A stretch of DNA of 35,148 bases from an uncultured Oscillospiraceae bacterium. Lineage in GTDB: Bacteria > Bacillota > Clostridia > Oscillospirales > Ruminococcaceae. The position numbers and the translations under genes were made by a program. The notes beneath the pieces were generated by a model. The model saw only the letters and a list, made by a program, of their open reading frames with translations. It did no database searches and had not been told where the DNA came from. Of the stretch, positions 16,191-24,150 are shown in pieces. Within the stretch, counting starts at the first letter, position 1; each line of letters opens with the position of its first letter. The stretch is from positions 1 through 35,148 of the forward strand of contig CAJFOJ010000018.1 of NCBI GenBank assembly GCA_904396495.1, in the 5' to 3' direction.

Positions 16191-17495
16191 CTATTTGATT
16201 TTGCGGCATTCCAGATAATACCGTTTGTCGCAGGCCTCCCCCATGGAAAAGGTCTTTCGGGGCAGGGCACCTTCTAAAATGACCGTCTTAAACAAATCGC
16301 TTTTTTTCATGGCGGGGAGCAGAATACCCACGGCGCCTTCTTCCGACAACCGCCGCACCACGTCCTCCCCATGGATGTAATCCACCCTACCGCCGTGCTT
16401 TTTGAGATACCCATCCAAAAACGCCTGGACGCTTCCCACAGTGAGAGTGTGCTTGGGCGCTTGAATGGTCACCTTTTGGTCTTGTCCGCCTGCCACCAAG
16501 GTAAACTTCTGGGGAGAGATCGGTGCTTGCGCATTGCTTTCTGCGGAATCAGTCTTCCTCCCCTTGGAAGGCTTTTTCTCTGCATACGCCAAAAGCTCCT
16601 GGACAAATTCGTCGGTGTCCACATCGAACACCACCCGGTGAATAGCCTCAAACTGGAGTGACGGATCGTGGAGATTGTTAAGCTCCACCAAGGCATACCG
16701 GGCCGGATGGTTTTCCGCTTCCTCGGGAGTGAGCTTCTTCTTCAGTTTGTCCCAACACTCTTTGGCAGTGGCCAAAGAGTGGTTGCCGTCGCCCACCGCG
16801 TAGAGCAACACGTCCTGGCCCGTCGTTTTGTAGCGGCGGTTAAAGGCCCGTTTATCCCCCAATTTGCCGAGAGCCGCCGCCATCCGGCCATAGGCCTCCC
16901 GATCCAAGAGATAGCCTTTGATGTTTCCCCCGCCCATCATCAGATCGAAATCGTAGAGCTTGTGGAGATTGGGCAGATCCTCCCCCATGGGCTCGATGAC
17001 GGTTTTCTTGGCATCGTCAATGAGGACGAGAATGTGAGGGCACTCAAGAGAAGCGTTTTGCCGAATCTTCACCCGGGGGGGGATCCGCTCTAAAACAGTG
17101 CCCTCAGTAGCGCGAACCAAGGATTGGGAGCCCTTATGGTAATCATAGCATTCCAGATCCAAAAGTCCCACTACCCCTTTGCGGACTGCACCGTTTTGCA
17201 GCGTCCGCTCCACATATATGAGGCTGTCCGGAAACTCGTTAAAAATCCCGTCTTTGAGGTACTGATCCATGGCGGCGTTGATCTGGGCGATTTTCCCGTC
17301 AAAATCCACCTTACCGAGATAGGCCTCCGGAAATACCATGTGACAGGCCGATGGATTATTATCCGTACGTTCTTCCACCTCCTCCCAATAGTCGGGCTGG
17401 GAGGTAAATTGGTCGCAGGCCACCACACTAAAACGGGGAAGCAGCTCCTCTTTGGGAATCAGGATATTGCCGGGAAAAAATCCAACATTTTTCAT
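16191..17495 (-). CDS. DUF1015 family protein (COG4198 type)
   Basis: A 434-residue soluble protein spanning the DUF1015 fold. Visible family motifs are an N-terminal GFFPGNILIPK and VACDQFTSQPDYWEEVE, a central LMMGGGNIKGYLL, and the hallmark VGDGNHSLATAKECWD, followed by ARYALVELNNLHDPSLQFEAIHR. No catalytic function is established to my knowledge; some more distant relatives share a ParB-like kinase fold. A low-complexity, Lys/Ser-rich insert lies near residues 310-330. The start ATG lies behind GGAAAGGA. It is divergent from trxB and has its own promoter. Confidence 0.85.
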   Translation of the reverse strand: MKNVGFFPGNILIPKEELLPRFSVVACDQFTSQPDYWEEVEERTDNNPSACHMVFPEAYLGKVDFDGKIAQINAAMDQYLKDGIFNEFPDSLIYVERTLQNGAVRKGVVGLLDLECYDYHKGSQSLVRATEGTVLERIPPRVKIRQNASLECPHILVLIDDAKKTVIEPMGEDLPNLHKLYDFDLMMGGGNIKGYLLDREAYGRMAAALGKLGDKRAFNRRYKTTGQDVLLYAVGDGNHSLATAKECWDKLKKKLTPEEAENHPARYALVELNNLHDPSLQFEAIHRVVFDVDTDEFVQELLAYAEKKPSKGRKTDSAESNAQAPISPQKFTLVAGGQDQKVTIQAPKHTLTVGSVQAFLDGYLKKHGGRVDYIHGEDVVRRLSEEGAVGILLPAMKKSDLFKTVILEGALPRKTFSMGEACDKRYYLECRKIK

Positions 17496-17575
17496 TAAAA
17501 ATCGTCCTTTCCATCGCCTTGAAACGTCCTACTACTCTGCAAAAAAGAATAAAACCGTTCAAACAGCGTATAAAT

Positions 17576-17604
17576 ATCATACCATAGATCGGTTGGAGGT
17601 TCAA
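17576..17604 (-). promoter_or_regulatory. Promoter of the DUF1015 gene
   Basis: Minus-strand TTGAAC (17604-17599), 17-bp spacer, TATGAT (17581-17576), with TGG before the -10 box. The leader is about 75 bases. Confidence 0.75.
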
Positions 17605-17638
17605 TCAAAATCCGGTAAAAAGGAGCATTTTCTTTTCG

Positions 17639-17667
17639 TTGAAATGAAAGGAAAAATATGTTACATT
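17639..17667 (+). promoter_or_regulatory. Promoter of trxB
   Basis: TTGAAA (17639-17644), 17-bp spacer, TACATT (17662-17667), with TGT before the -10 box. It is back to back with the DUF1015 promoter, -35 boxes 34 bp apart. Confidence 0.7.
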
Positions 17668-17725
17668 AAAGAAAGAAAAACAGGCCGGATGAAATGGCCG
17701 GTCAACGGTGCAAAGGAGCAGTAAT

Positions 17726-18625
17726 ATGGTAGATCTCATTATTTTAGGGGCTGGAACCGCTGGTTTGTCCGCGGCAATTTACGGCGTCCGTGCCGGACTC
17801 AGCGTCCAGGTCATCGAAAATAACCTCTACGGCGGACAGATTATAAACTCCCCCGACGTGGACAACTACCCCGGCATCCCCAGTATTTCCGGGTTTGACT
17901 TTGTACAAAACCTCCATAGCCACGCCACCGGGCTGGGCGTTTCCATTGTAAACGACACCATTTTTGACGTCTCCCTTCAGGGAAGCGTCAAGAAGCTCAT
18001 CTCTAAAAAGCAGGTCTACGAGTCGAAAGCTATTATCCTGGCCACAGGTGCTTCCCACCGCAAGCTGGGCTGCCCCGGCGAGGAGCAGTTTGCCGGGCGG
18101 GGTGTCTCTTACTGCGCCACCTGCGACGGAGCTTTTTTTAAAGGAAAAGATGTGGCCATCGTGGGCGGCGGCAATACCGCCTTGGAGGACGCCTTATTCC
18201 TCTCCAACAACTGCAAAAAAGTTTACCTCATCCATCGCCGGGAAGAATTCCGCGCCCATAAGACGGTAGTAGACGCTGTGAGGGCCCGGGAAAACATCGA
18301 ACTGGTATTAAACTGCACTGTCACAGAAATCTCAGGGGATAACGGGGTTCAAAGGGTGTGCCTCGGGCAGACAACAGGTGGCCCGAACATTGAGCTTCCC
18401 GTTTCCGGGGTGTTTGTCGCCATCGGATTAGACCCCAACACCCGGCTGTTTGCCTCCCAGGTAGAGCTACAAAACGGATATGTCAAAGCGGGGGAAAACT
18501 GCCACACCAATATCCCTGGCGTCTTTGCCGCCGGTGACGTGCGGACAAAGGAGCTGCGCCAGCTCATCACCGCGGCTGCCGACGGAGCAGTAGCGGCGGT
18601 GGAAGCGGCAAAATATCTACAATAA
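17726..18625 (+). CDS. trxB: Thioredoxin reductase
   Basis: Cytosolic FAD enzyme that reduces thioredoxin with NADPH. It has 299 residues, slightly short of the usual 305-320. The FAD motif GAGTAGLSAAIYGVRAG is at residue 8, and LATGASHRKLGCPGE near 105. The redox-active CATC is at C130-C133 (SYCATCDGAFFKGKDV), the NADPH motif GGGNTALEDALFLS follows, and a C-terminal FAAGDVR...QLITAAADGAVAA binds FAD. The start is the ATG with AAAGGAG 7 bases upstream; a GTG six codons earlier lies before that site. It is monocistronic and divergent from the DUF1015 gene. No thioredoxin gene is adjacent. Confidence 0.94.
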   Translation: MVDLIILGAGTAGLSAAIYGVRAGLSVQVIENNLYGGQIINSPDVDNYPGIPSISGFDFVQNLHSHATGLGVSIVNDTIFDVSLQGSVKKLISKKQVYESKAIILATGASHRKLGCPGEEQFAGRGVSYCATCDGAFFKGKDVAIVGGGNTALEDALFLSNNCKKVYLIHRREEFRAHKTVVDAVRARENIELVLNCTVTEISGDNGVQRVCLGQTTGGPNIELPVSGVFVAIGLDPNTRLFASQVELQNGYVKAGENCHTNIPGVFAAGDVRTKELRQLITAAADGAVAAVEAAKYLQ

Positions 18626-18692
18626 CCGCTTGTCAGGTCAAGAGCAGGTCCGTCTGGTTGACAAAAAAGAGGCATCCGCAGTTGACCGTCTT

Positions 18693-18730
18693 AAATTAAA
18701 TGTAAAGCAAATTTGCTTTACATTTAATTT
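18693..18730. repeat. 38-bp perfect palindrome
   Basis: A 19-base arm (AAATTAAATGTAAAGCAAA) is followed immediately by its exact reverse complement, with no spacer. It lies 67 bases after the trxB stop. As RNA it would form a long AU-rich hairpin; as DNA it is a possible dimer-protein site (TGTAAA-N10-TTTACA) or cruciform. A short A-rich/T-rich hairpin (about 18734-18763) follows. It is unlike the GC-rich terminators elsewhere in the window. Confidence 0.85.
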
Positions 18731-18796
18731 TGTCAAAAAATAGAGAGTTTTCCATCTCTTTTTTCTGATAACCAGCTGAAAAACTCAAATAATAAT

Positions 18797-18880
18797 GACG
18801 AAGCCAAATGATTCCGGGATCATTTCACATCTAAATTTTTAAAGTTTAGAAAAAATGGCTAAGGGATCTAAAGCTTCGTC
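18797..18880 (+). ncRNA. Possible three-way-junction RNA element
   Basis: GACGAAGC (18797-18804) pairs perfectly with GCTTCGTC (18873-18880). Inside are a hairpin AAATGAT/ATCATTT with loop TCCGGG (18806-18825) and another CTAAATTT/AAGTTTAG (18831-18849, one G-U pair). TTTTACTTTT follows the closing stem. This could be a regulatory leader, a small RNA or chance in AT-rich DNA. No matching known class and no convincing promoter were found. The rest of 18626-19000 holds only a seven-pair GC hairpin (GGCGGAG/CTCCGCC) near 18926. Confidence 0.25.
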
Positions 18881-19000
18881 TTTTACTTTTAGGTTAATAG
18901 AATAAACGCCGCCGTTCTCCCTGGGCGGAGGAACGCTCCGCCTTCGCCCATACCGCGGCAGGTGGATTACCGGCTGTTTTGAGCAGAAAGGCGGGATTTT

Positions 19001-19192
19001 ATGCCGAACAAAGCCTGTAACGGCCCTCAGGGAAACCACACCTCCGTCAAGAAGGACGACACCTTTGTGCCAACGTTTACAAACTTCCCTTTGACCCATT
19101 TCAAACACGATAAAAAGGGCAATATCCTCTTTGAAATAACCGACGAAGACGTGGAACGGATGAGAAGTTTTGACATCGAAAATAAAAAATAG
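19001..19192 (+). CDS. Small hydrophilic protein of unknown function
   Basis: A 63-codon gene with AAAGGCGGG seven bases before its ATG and a factor-independent terminator 35 bases after its stop, so it looks like a complete transcription unit. The protein is soluble and charged. It has an N-terminal disordered part (PNKACNGPQGNHTSVKKDD), then VPTFTNFPLTHF and an acidic ITDEDVERMRSFDIENKK tail. It has no signal peptide and no membrane segment. I do not recognise a family. Codon choice is similar to its neighbours. It is flanked by trxB and cls, and preceded by structure-rich intergenic DNA. Confidence 0.6.
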   Translation: MPNKACNGPQGNHTSVKKDDTFVPTFTNFPLTHFKHDKKGNILFEITDEDVERMRSFDIENKK

Positions 19193-19227
19193 CTTGGATT
19201 TTCACCTTTTGAGAATGTTGCAAGCGC

Positions 19228-19256
19228 CCGGACGACTTATTGCCGTCCGGTTTTTC
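19228..19256 (+). terminator. Terminator after the 63-codon gene
   Basis: CCGGACG (19228-19234) and CGTCCGG (19244-19250) pair around a nine-base loop, followed by TTTTTCT. Confidence 0.88.
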
Positions 19257-19280
19257 TATTATGAGGATTTTCAAGACCTG

Positions 19281-19309
19281 TTGCAATCAACTTTGTGATA
19301 TGGTACACT
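19281..19309 (+). promoter_or_regulatory. Promoter of cls
   Basis: TTGCAA (19281-19286), 17-bp spacer, TACACT (19304-19309), with TGG before the -10 box. Both hexamers are identical to those of the queT promoter. Confidence 0.78.
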
Positions 19310-19383
19310 TAAAAGGGTTCTATTAATTAGAAATTTTCAGGGAAAAATAAGCCTGTTTCAATTTTAGAAAGGTTTCAGTATTC

Positions 19384-20901
19384 ATGAAAAAAATCATCCA
19401 GTTTTTGACTTCCCGACTCTTTATCTTCGCGTTGCTGATTGTGTTGCAAGCTGCTGTCCTTGTCTGGGGACTGCTGTGGCTGCAGGAGCTCTCGGTGTAC
19501 TTTTATATCTTTTGTGAGGCATTGAGCCTCATTATCGTGTTCAGCATTGTTTCCAAGCAGGACAACCCCATGTACAAAATCGCCTGGATCATTCCCATTA
19601 TGATGGTGCCGGTTTTAGGCGGATTTTTCTATCTGTTGTTCGGCAAACGAAATGTCTCCCCCCGCATTCGCCGCCGGTTGGAACAGCTGGGTGTCAAACA
19701 CCTAGGGCTCAACGTCCAAAATCCAGAAGTCTTATCTGAAATGCGGCAAAACCCTCAGGCCGCCAAGCAGGCTACCTATATCACGCAAACCGTCGGGTTT
19801 CCAGTTTATAAAAATACTGAAACCATTTTCCTCACCCCCGGCGAAGAAAAATTTGCTGTCATGGTGGAGGAGTTAAAAAAGGCGAAAAAATTCATTTTCC
19901 TCGAGTATTTTATCATTGAGGAAGGCAAGATGTGGAACACCGTTTTGGACATCCTCGTAGAAAAGGTCAAAGAGGGAGTTGACGTGCGGGTCATCTACGA
20001 CGACTTGGGTTCCATCAGTACACTGCCCACCCATTACTATAAGAAATTGCAGGGACTGGGCATCAAGGTGCAGGTCTTCAACCCCTTTAAACCTTCGTTG
20101 GATGTTTTTATGAATTACCGGGACCACCGGAAAATCTGCGTCATCGACGGGGACGTTGGCATCACCGGCGGCATCAATCTAGCCGACGAGTACATTAACG
20201 CCTATGAAAAGCACGGATACTGGAAGGATTCGTCGATTTTGCTGCGGGGCGACGCCGTCTGGAGCCTGACCACCATGTTCTTAACCCTTTGGGAGAGCGA
20301 AACCGGCGCCGATGAGAACTACAATCTCTACCGACCTACCAAGCTCTATCAAACCGACGGTTTTGTCCAGCCATTCGCCGACAGCCCCATCGACCGAGAG
20401 CTCTCCGGCGAAAGCGTCTACATGAACATGATTAACAGCGCCACCAAGCACATCTGCATTGAGACGCCCTACCTCATCATCGACAACGAGATGATGACCG
20501 CCCTCTGTCTGGCGGCCAAAAATGGCGTCAGGGTGGACATCGTCACCCCCCATGTAGCTGACAAATGGTTCGTCCACGAAGTGACCCGCTCCAATTATAA
20601 GCAGCTGATCCAGGCCGGGGTAAACATCTATGAGTACACGCCGGGATTTATCCACGCCAAGGTTGTGGTTGTCGATGGCGAATACGCCGTGGTGGGCACC
20701 CAGAACTTCGATTACCGCAGCTTTTACCTCCACTTTGAATGCGGCGTCTGGATGTACCGATCTTCCGCTATTGGACAGGTCTTTGCCGATTTTAAAGAGA
20801 TTTTGAAGGTCTCCCAGAAAATCACCCTTGACGACTGTAAAATTCCCTGGTACAAACGGCCTATTCGGGGATTTTTGAAGGTTTTCGCACCTCTTATGTA
20901 A
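19384..20901 (+). CDS. cls: Cardiolipin synthase
   Basis: Membrane enzyme of the phospholipase D superfamily that condenses phosphatidylglycerol to cardiolipin. It has 505 residues. Two N-terminal transmembrane helices (about 10-33 and 37-58) are followed by the PLDc_N-type segment WIIPIMMVPVLGGFFYLLFG. Both HKD motifs are complete: H248-x-K250-x4-D255 (HRKICVIDGDVGITGG) and H424-x-K426-x4-D431 (HAKVVVVDGEYAVVGTQNFD). The start ATG follows AGAAAGG. It is probably cotranscribed with the acetyltransferase 43 bases downstream, since I see no terminator between them. Confidence 0.94.
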   Translation: MKKIIQFLTSRLFIFALLIVLQAAVLVWGLLWLQELSVYFYIFCEALSLIIVFSIVSKQDNPMYKIAWIIPIMMVPVLGGFFYLLFGKRNVSPRIRRRLEQLGVKHLGLNVQNPEVLSEMRQNPQAAKQATYITQTVGFPVYKNTETIFLTPGEEKFAVMVEELKKAKKFIFLEYFIIEEGKMWNTVLDILVEKVKEGVDVRVIYDDLGSISTLPTHYYKKLQGLGIKVQVFNPFKPSLDVFMNYRDHRKICVIDGDVGITGGINLADEYINAYEKHGYWKDSSILLRGDAVWSLTTMFLTLWESETGADENYNLYRPTKLYQTDGFVQPFADSPIDRELSGESVYMNMINSATKHICIETPYLIIDNEMMTALCLAAKNGVRVDIVTPHVADKWFVHEVTRSNYKQLIQAGVNIYEYTPGFIHAKVVVVDGEYAVVGTQNFDYRSFYLHFECGVWMYRSSAIGQVFADFKEILKVSQKITLDDCKIPWYKRPIRGFLKVFAPLM

Positions 20902-20944
20902 ATTTTAAGCTGGTATACGACAACTACTCCGAAAGGAATATGCG

Positions 20945-21529
20945 ATGAATGCCATTCCCATCTTAAAAACCAGACGGTTAAATCTGCGCCCCTTTTCCCC
21001 TGACGACGGGGAAGCTTTGTTTGACCTTCTAAAGGATGAGGAGGTAAACCGTTTTCTTCCCCTTTTCCCGCCAAAAAATTTGGCAGAGGCCGAAAAGCTT
21101 TTGCGGGAACGGTATCTCAAAAGCGGCGGAGGCTACGCCTTCGCCATCTGCCTTAAATCCCAAAACCTCCCTGTGGGATACGTCACTGTCAGCGGGGATG
21201 AAAGCCGCGATTTGGGGTATGCTCTGCGAAAAGAGCTCTGGCACAGGGGCATTGTCACCGAGGCTTGTCAAGAGGTGATAAAGCTTATGAAGGAGTCCGC
21301 TATTCCCTATCTCACCGCCACCCACGATGTCCATAACCCCAAAAGTGGAGAAGTGATGAAGCGGTTGGGCATGGTTTACCGCTACTCCTATGAGGAGCAG
21401 TGGCAGCCAAAAGACATTCCTGTCACCTTCCGGATGTACCAGTTGAATCTGGACGGGCAAAATGATCGGGTCTTTCTCCAATACTGGGAGCGACACCCCG
21501 TTCATTTTGTGGAGGAAATCGTCGGATAG
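20945..21529 (+). CDS. GNAT acetyltransferase, RimJ/RimL type
   Basis: A 194-residue N-acetyltransferase. It begins with the classic ILKTRRLNLRPFSPDDGEALF of the RimJ/RimL branch, which acetylates protein N-termini or small molecules. Further motifs are PVGYVTVSG, the acetyl-CoA region LGYALRKELWHRGIVTEACQ, and VHNPKSGEVMKRLGM. The C-terminal 35 residues (QNDRVFLQYWERHPVHF) extend past the core. The ATG follows GAAAGGAATATGCG. Its position after cls suggests readthrough from the cls promoter. The substrate is unknown. Confidence 0.88.
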   Translation: MNAIPILKTRRLNLRPFSPDDGEALFDLLKDEEVNRFLPLFPPKNLAEAEKLLRERYLKSGGGYAFAICLKSQNLPVGYVTVSGDESRDLGYALRKELWHRGIVTEACQEVIKLMKESAIPYLTATHDVHNPKSGEVMKRLGMVYRYSYEEQWQPKDIPVTFRMYQLNLDGQNDRVFLQYWERHPVHFVEEIVG

Positions 21530-21570
21530 AGGAATAGCTTCCTCCATTTAGGGTAAAATAAAAGGAGTAT

Positions 21571-21599
21571 TTGACAAATAAAAAACACTGTGCTATACT
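21571..21599 (+). promoter_or_regulatory. Promoter of the metG T-box transcript
   Basis: TTGACA (21571-21576), 17-bp spacer, TATACT (21594-21599), with TGC before the -10 box. Transcription would start near 21606 and include the whole T-box leader. Confidence 0.88.
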
Positions 21600-21605
21600 C
21601 AATCT

Positions 21606-21890
21606 AACAGTAAAACATAATGACGGAAAGAGTACGCCCTGTCTCGGATTTTAGAGAGCTTTTGGCCGGTGAAAAAAAGCAGATGGGCTGGGTGGAAGAT
21701 GGTTCCTGAATGGCGCATCTGAGCAAAATTTTGTTAGGGTGCGACAGGTTCGCCTGTTACAGCGGCAGAATATCAATGGTATTCGATGAGGCGCTTGGTT
21801 GCGAGACCGGCGTGAAGTGAAGTGGTACCACGGGATTTTTAGTCTCGTCTTCATTAGGGGTTTCCCTATTTGAGACGAGGCTTTTTATTT
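21606..21890 (+). promoter_or_regulatory. T-box leader with terminator, upstream of metG
   Basis: A tRNA-sensing attenuator. The AGTA of the specifier loop is at 21631 and the GAGAG kink region near 21653. CTGAGC (21719-21724) closes stem I. The T-box core GTGGTACCACGG is at 21822-21833, whose TGGT bulge would pair with an uncharged NCCA end carrying discriminator A. The terminator stem AGTCTCGTCT ... GAGACGAGGCT and TTTTTATTTT run 21841-21890. The likely specifier is ATG at 21710-21712, in a context like that of other methionine T-boxes. I inferred it from the gene downstream and did not derive it from a full fold. Confidence 0.92.
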
Positions 21891-21940
21891 TGCCTGCTAA
21901 AATAGGAGGAACCGACTATCATGAGAAAGGATGATTTTTT

Positions 21941-23914
21941 ATGGACGGCAAAAAGTTTTACATCACAACGGCAATTGCCTACACCTCTCAAAAACCCCAC
22001 ATCGGCAACACCTATGAAATCGTGCTGACCGACGCCATTGCCCGCTCCAAACGGGCCCAGGGCTACGATGTGTATTTTCTCACCGGTTCCGATGAACACG
22101 GGCAGAAGATCGAGGACTGCGCCAAGGCGGCCGGCATTTCTCCCAAGGAGTACGTGGACCGGATTTCCGGAGAAATCCGCAAAATCTGGGACACTATGGA
22201 CACCACCTACGACCAGTTTATCCGCACTACCAACGAGAGCCACGAAAAAACAGTGCAGAAAATCTTCAAAAAACTATATGATCAGGGAGACATCTATAAA
22301 TCTGAATACAGCGGACTCTACTGCGTCCCCTGCGAGTCTTTCTTCACCGAGAGCCAGCTAAAGGATGGCTGCTGCCCCGACTGCGGCCGTCCAGTCCAGG
22401 AGACCAAGGAAGAAGCCTATTTCTTCAAGATGAGCAAATACCAGGATAGGCTGATGAAGCACATCGAAGAGCACCCAGACTTCATCGTCCCCGAATCCAG
22501 GAAAAAAGAGATGGTCAACAACTTCCTAAAGCCGGGACTTCAGGATCTCTGTGTCTCGAGAACTTCTTTCAAATGGGGCATTCCCGTCACCTTTGACGAT
22601 AAACACGTCATCTATGTCTGGATCGACGCCCTTTCAAACTACATCACCGCCTTGGGCTACGACCCGGACGGCAATTCCGGCGACCTCTACAAAAAATACT
22701 GGCCCGCCGATGTCCACATCATCGGCAAGGATATTCTGCGGTTCCACACCATCTACTGGCCCATCATCTTAATGGCGCTGGGTGAGCCGTTGCCCAAACA
22801 GGTCTTTGGCCACCCTTGGCTGCTGTTTGGCGCCGACAAAATGAGTAAATCTAAGGGAAATGTCATCTACGCCGACGATTTAGTCCGCCTCTTTGGAGTG
22901 GATGCGGTGCGCTACTACCTGTTGTCCAACATGCCCTATGGACAGGATGGTAACATCACCTACGAGACTTTTATCGCAAAATACAATGCTGAACTGGCAA
23001 ACACCCTGGGGAATTTGGTCAACCGTACCGTCACCATGGTGAACAAGTACTTTGGCGGCGAAGTCTTAAAAGCAAAGATCGAAAATGACCTGGATGCCGA
23101 CCTGAAAAAAACGGCAGAGGACGCTTTCGCCCAGTCGGTCGCCCTTATGGATCAGTACCGCACTGCCGACGCGCTATCAAAAATTATTTCCCTCTGTCAG
23201 CGGTCCAACAAATACATTGACGAGACCGCACCCTGGGCGCTGGCAAAGGATGAGGGACAGCTCTCCCGCCTGCAAACAGTGCTCTCCAACCTCATCGAGG
23301 CCATCCGGATCATCGGCGTCTCCCTCTTCCCTTTTATGCCCTCCACCTCCCAGTCTATATTAGAACAGGTAAACGCCTCCGACAGCGATTTTGCGTCGGC
23401 AGAGACCTTTGGCAGTGGAAAACCCCGGAAGGTCGGTGAGGCGAAGGCCTTATTCGCCCGCATCGACGAAACCAAGATGATGGAGCGGATCCAAAAGGAA
23501 ATCGTCGAACCCCAAATCATGGAAGCAGCTGCCAAAGCCGCCAAAGAAGCCCCTAGCAAAGAAACGGAAGGCGTCGCCACCCTTGAAGACCTCATCACCA
23601 TTGACGATTTCGCCAAAGTGGAGCTCCGGGTAGGAGAAGTAGTCTCCTGCGAGAAGCTCAAAAAATCCAAAAAACTCCTCCGCCTTGTGGTCAACGACGG
23701 GCAGGGAGAGCGCCAAGTCCTCTCCGGTATTTCAAGCTGGTACGCTCCGGAGGACCTCACCGGCAAGAAGATCGTGCTGGTGGCAAACTTAAAACCTGCT
23801 AAGCTCTGCGGTGAGGAGAGCTGTGGCATGATTTTGGCCGCCGACTGCCCCGACGGCAACGTAAAGGTCATTTTTGTGGATGATTCCATCCCCGCCGGTT
23901 CCAAAATTCGTTAA
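21941..23914 (+). CDS. metG: Methionyl-tRNA synthetase with C-terminal tRNA-binding domain
   Basis: Charges tRNA-Met; class I synthetase, 657 residues. The ATP site HIGN is at 20-23 and KMSKS at 300-304. A single zinc knuckle uses C128-x2-C131 and C145-x2-C148. The catalytic core includes TGSDEHGQKIE and VIYVWIDALSNY. The helical anticodon domain is followed by a linker rich in Ala and Lys, then an OB-fold tRNA-binding domain (FAKVELRVGEVVSCEKLK ... CGEESCGMILAAD) that promotes dimerisation. The ATG is 50 bases past the T-box terminator with GAAAGGATG upstream. Expression should rise when charged tRNA-Met is scarce. Confidence 0.97.
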   Translation: MDGKKFYITTAIAYTSQKPHIGNTYEIVLTDAIARSKRAQGYDVYFLTGSDEHGQKIEDCAKAAGISPKEYVDRISGEIRKIWDTMDTTYDQFIRTTNESHEKTVQKIFKKLYDQGDIYKSEYSGLYCVPCESFFTESQLKDGCCPDCGRPVQETKEEAYFFKMSKYQDRLMKHIEEHPDFIVPESRKKEMVNNFLKPGLQDLCVSRTSFKWGIPVTFDDKHVIYVWIDALSNYITALGYDPDGNSGDLYKKYWPADVHIIGKDILRFHTIYWPIILMALGEPLPKQVFGHPWLLFGADKMSKSKGNVIYADDLVRLFGVDAVRYYLLSNMPYGQDGNITYETFIAKYNAELANTLGNLVNRTVTMVNKYFGGEVLKAKIENDLDADLKKTAEDAFAQSVALMDQYRTADALSKIISLCQRSNKYIDETAPWALAKDEGQLSRLQTVLSNLIEAIRIIGVSLFPFMPSTSQSILEQVNASDSDFASAETFGSGKPRKVGEAKALFARIDETKMMERIQKEIVEPQIMEAAAKAAKEAPSKETEGVATLEDLITIDDFAKVELRVGEVVSCEKLKKSKKLLRLVVNDGQGERQVLSGISSWYAPEDLTGKKIVLVANLKPAKLCGEESCGMILAADCPDGNVKVIFVDDSIPAGSKIR

Positions 23915-23920
23915 TCGATA

Positions 23921-23957
23921 GGAAAGTCGCCCGCTAAAATCCACGGGCGGCTTTTCC
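23921..23957 (+). terminator. Terminator of metG
   Basis: GTCGCCCG (23926-23933) pairs with CGGGCGGC (23944-23951) around a 10-base loop, one position being a mismatch, followed by TTTTCC. It starts seven bases after the metG stop. Confidence 0.85.
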
Positions 23958-24047
23958 ATTGCCTTTTTGCTGCTTTTCCCTAATCGGGTAGGTCTTTTGC
24001 CGCTACCCGGGCTAGATGCCTCTTTTATAACAGATTTCCGGCACAAA

Positions 24048-24081
24048 GCAAGCTGCCCGACATGAGAGCCGGGCAGCTTGC
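24048..24081 (-). terminator. Probable terminator of the Gfo/Idh gene
   Basis: A perfect 12-pair stem GCAAGCTGCCCG/CGGGCAGCTTGC (24048-24059, 24070-24081) with a 10-base loop, about 70 bases past the stop. The T-run on the minus side is weak (CTTTGTG), so it could also be an mRNA-stabilising hairpin. Confidence 0.6.
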
Positions 24082-24150
24082 CTATTATGGAGATAAAAGG
24101 AGATTAGAAGATTTCGTTTTTTGAGCGGTTGCTTTCCACTGTAAATACGT

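Noticed and set aside
17452..17724. 90-codon frame between DUF1015 and trxB
   Set aside because: It runs over the start of the DUF1015 gene on the opposite strand and over both divergent promoters, and has no ribosome binding site.
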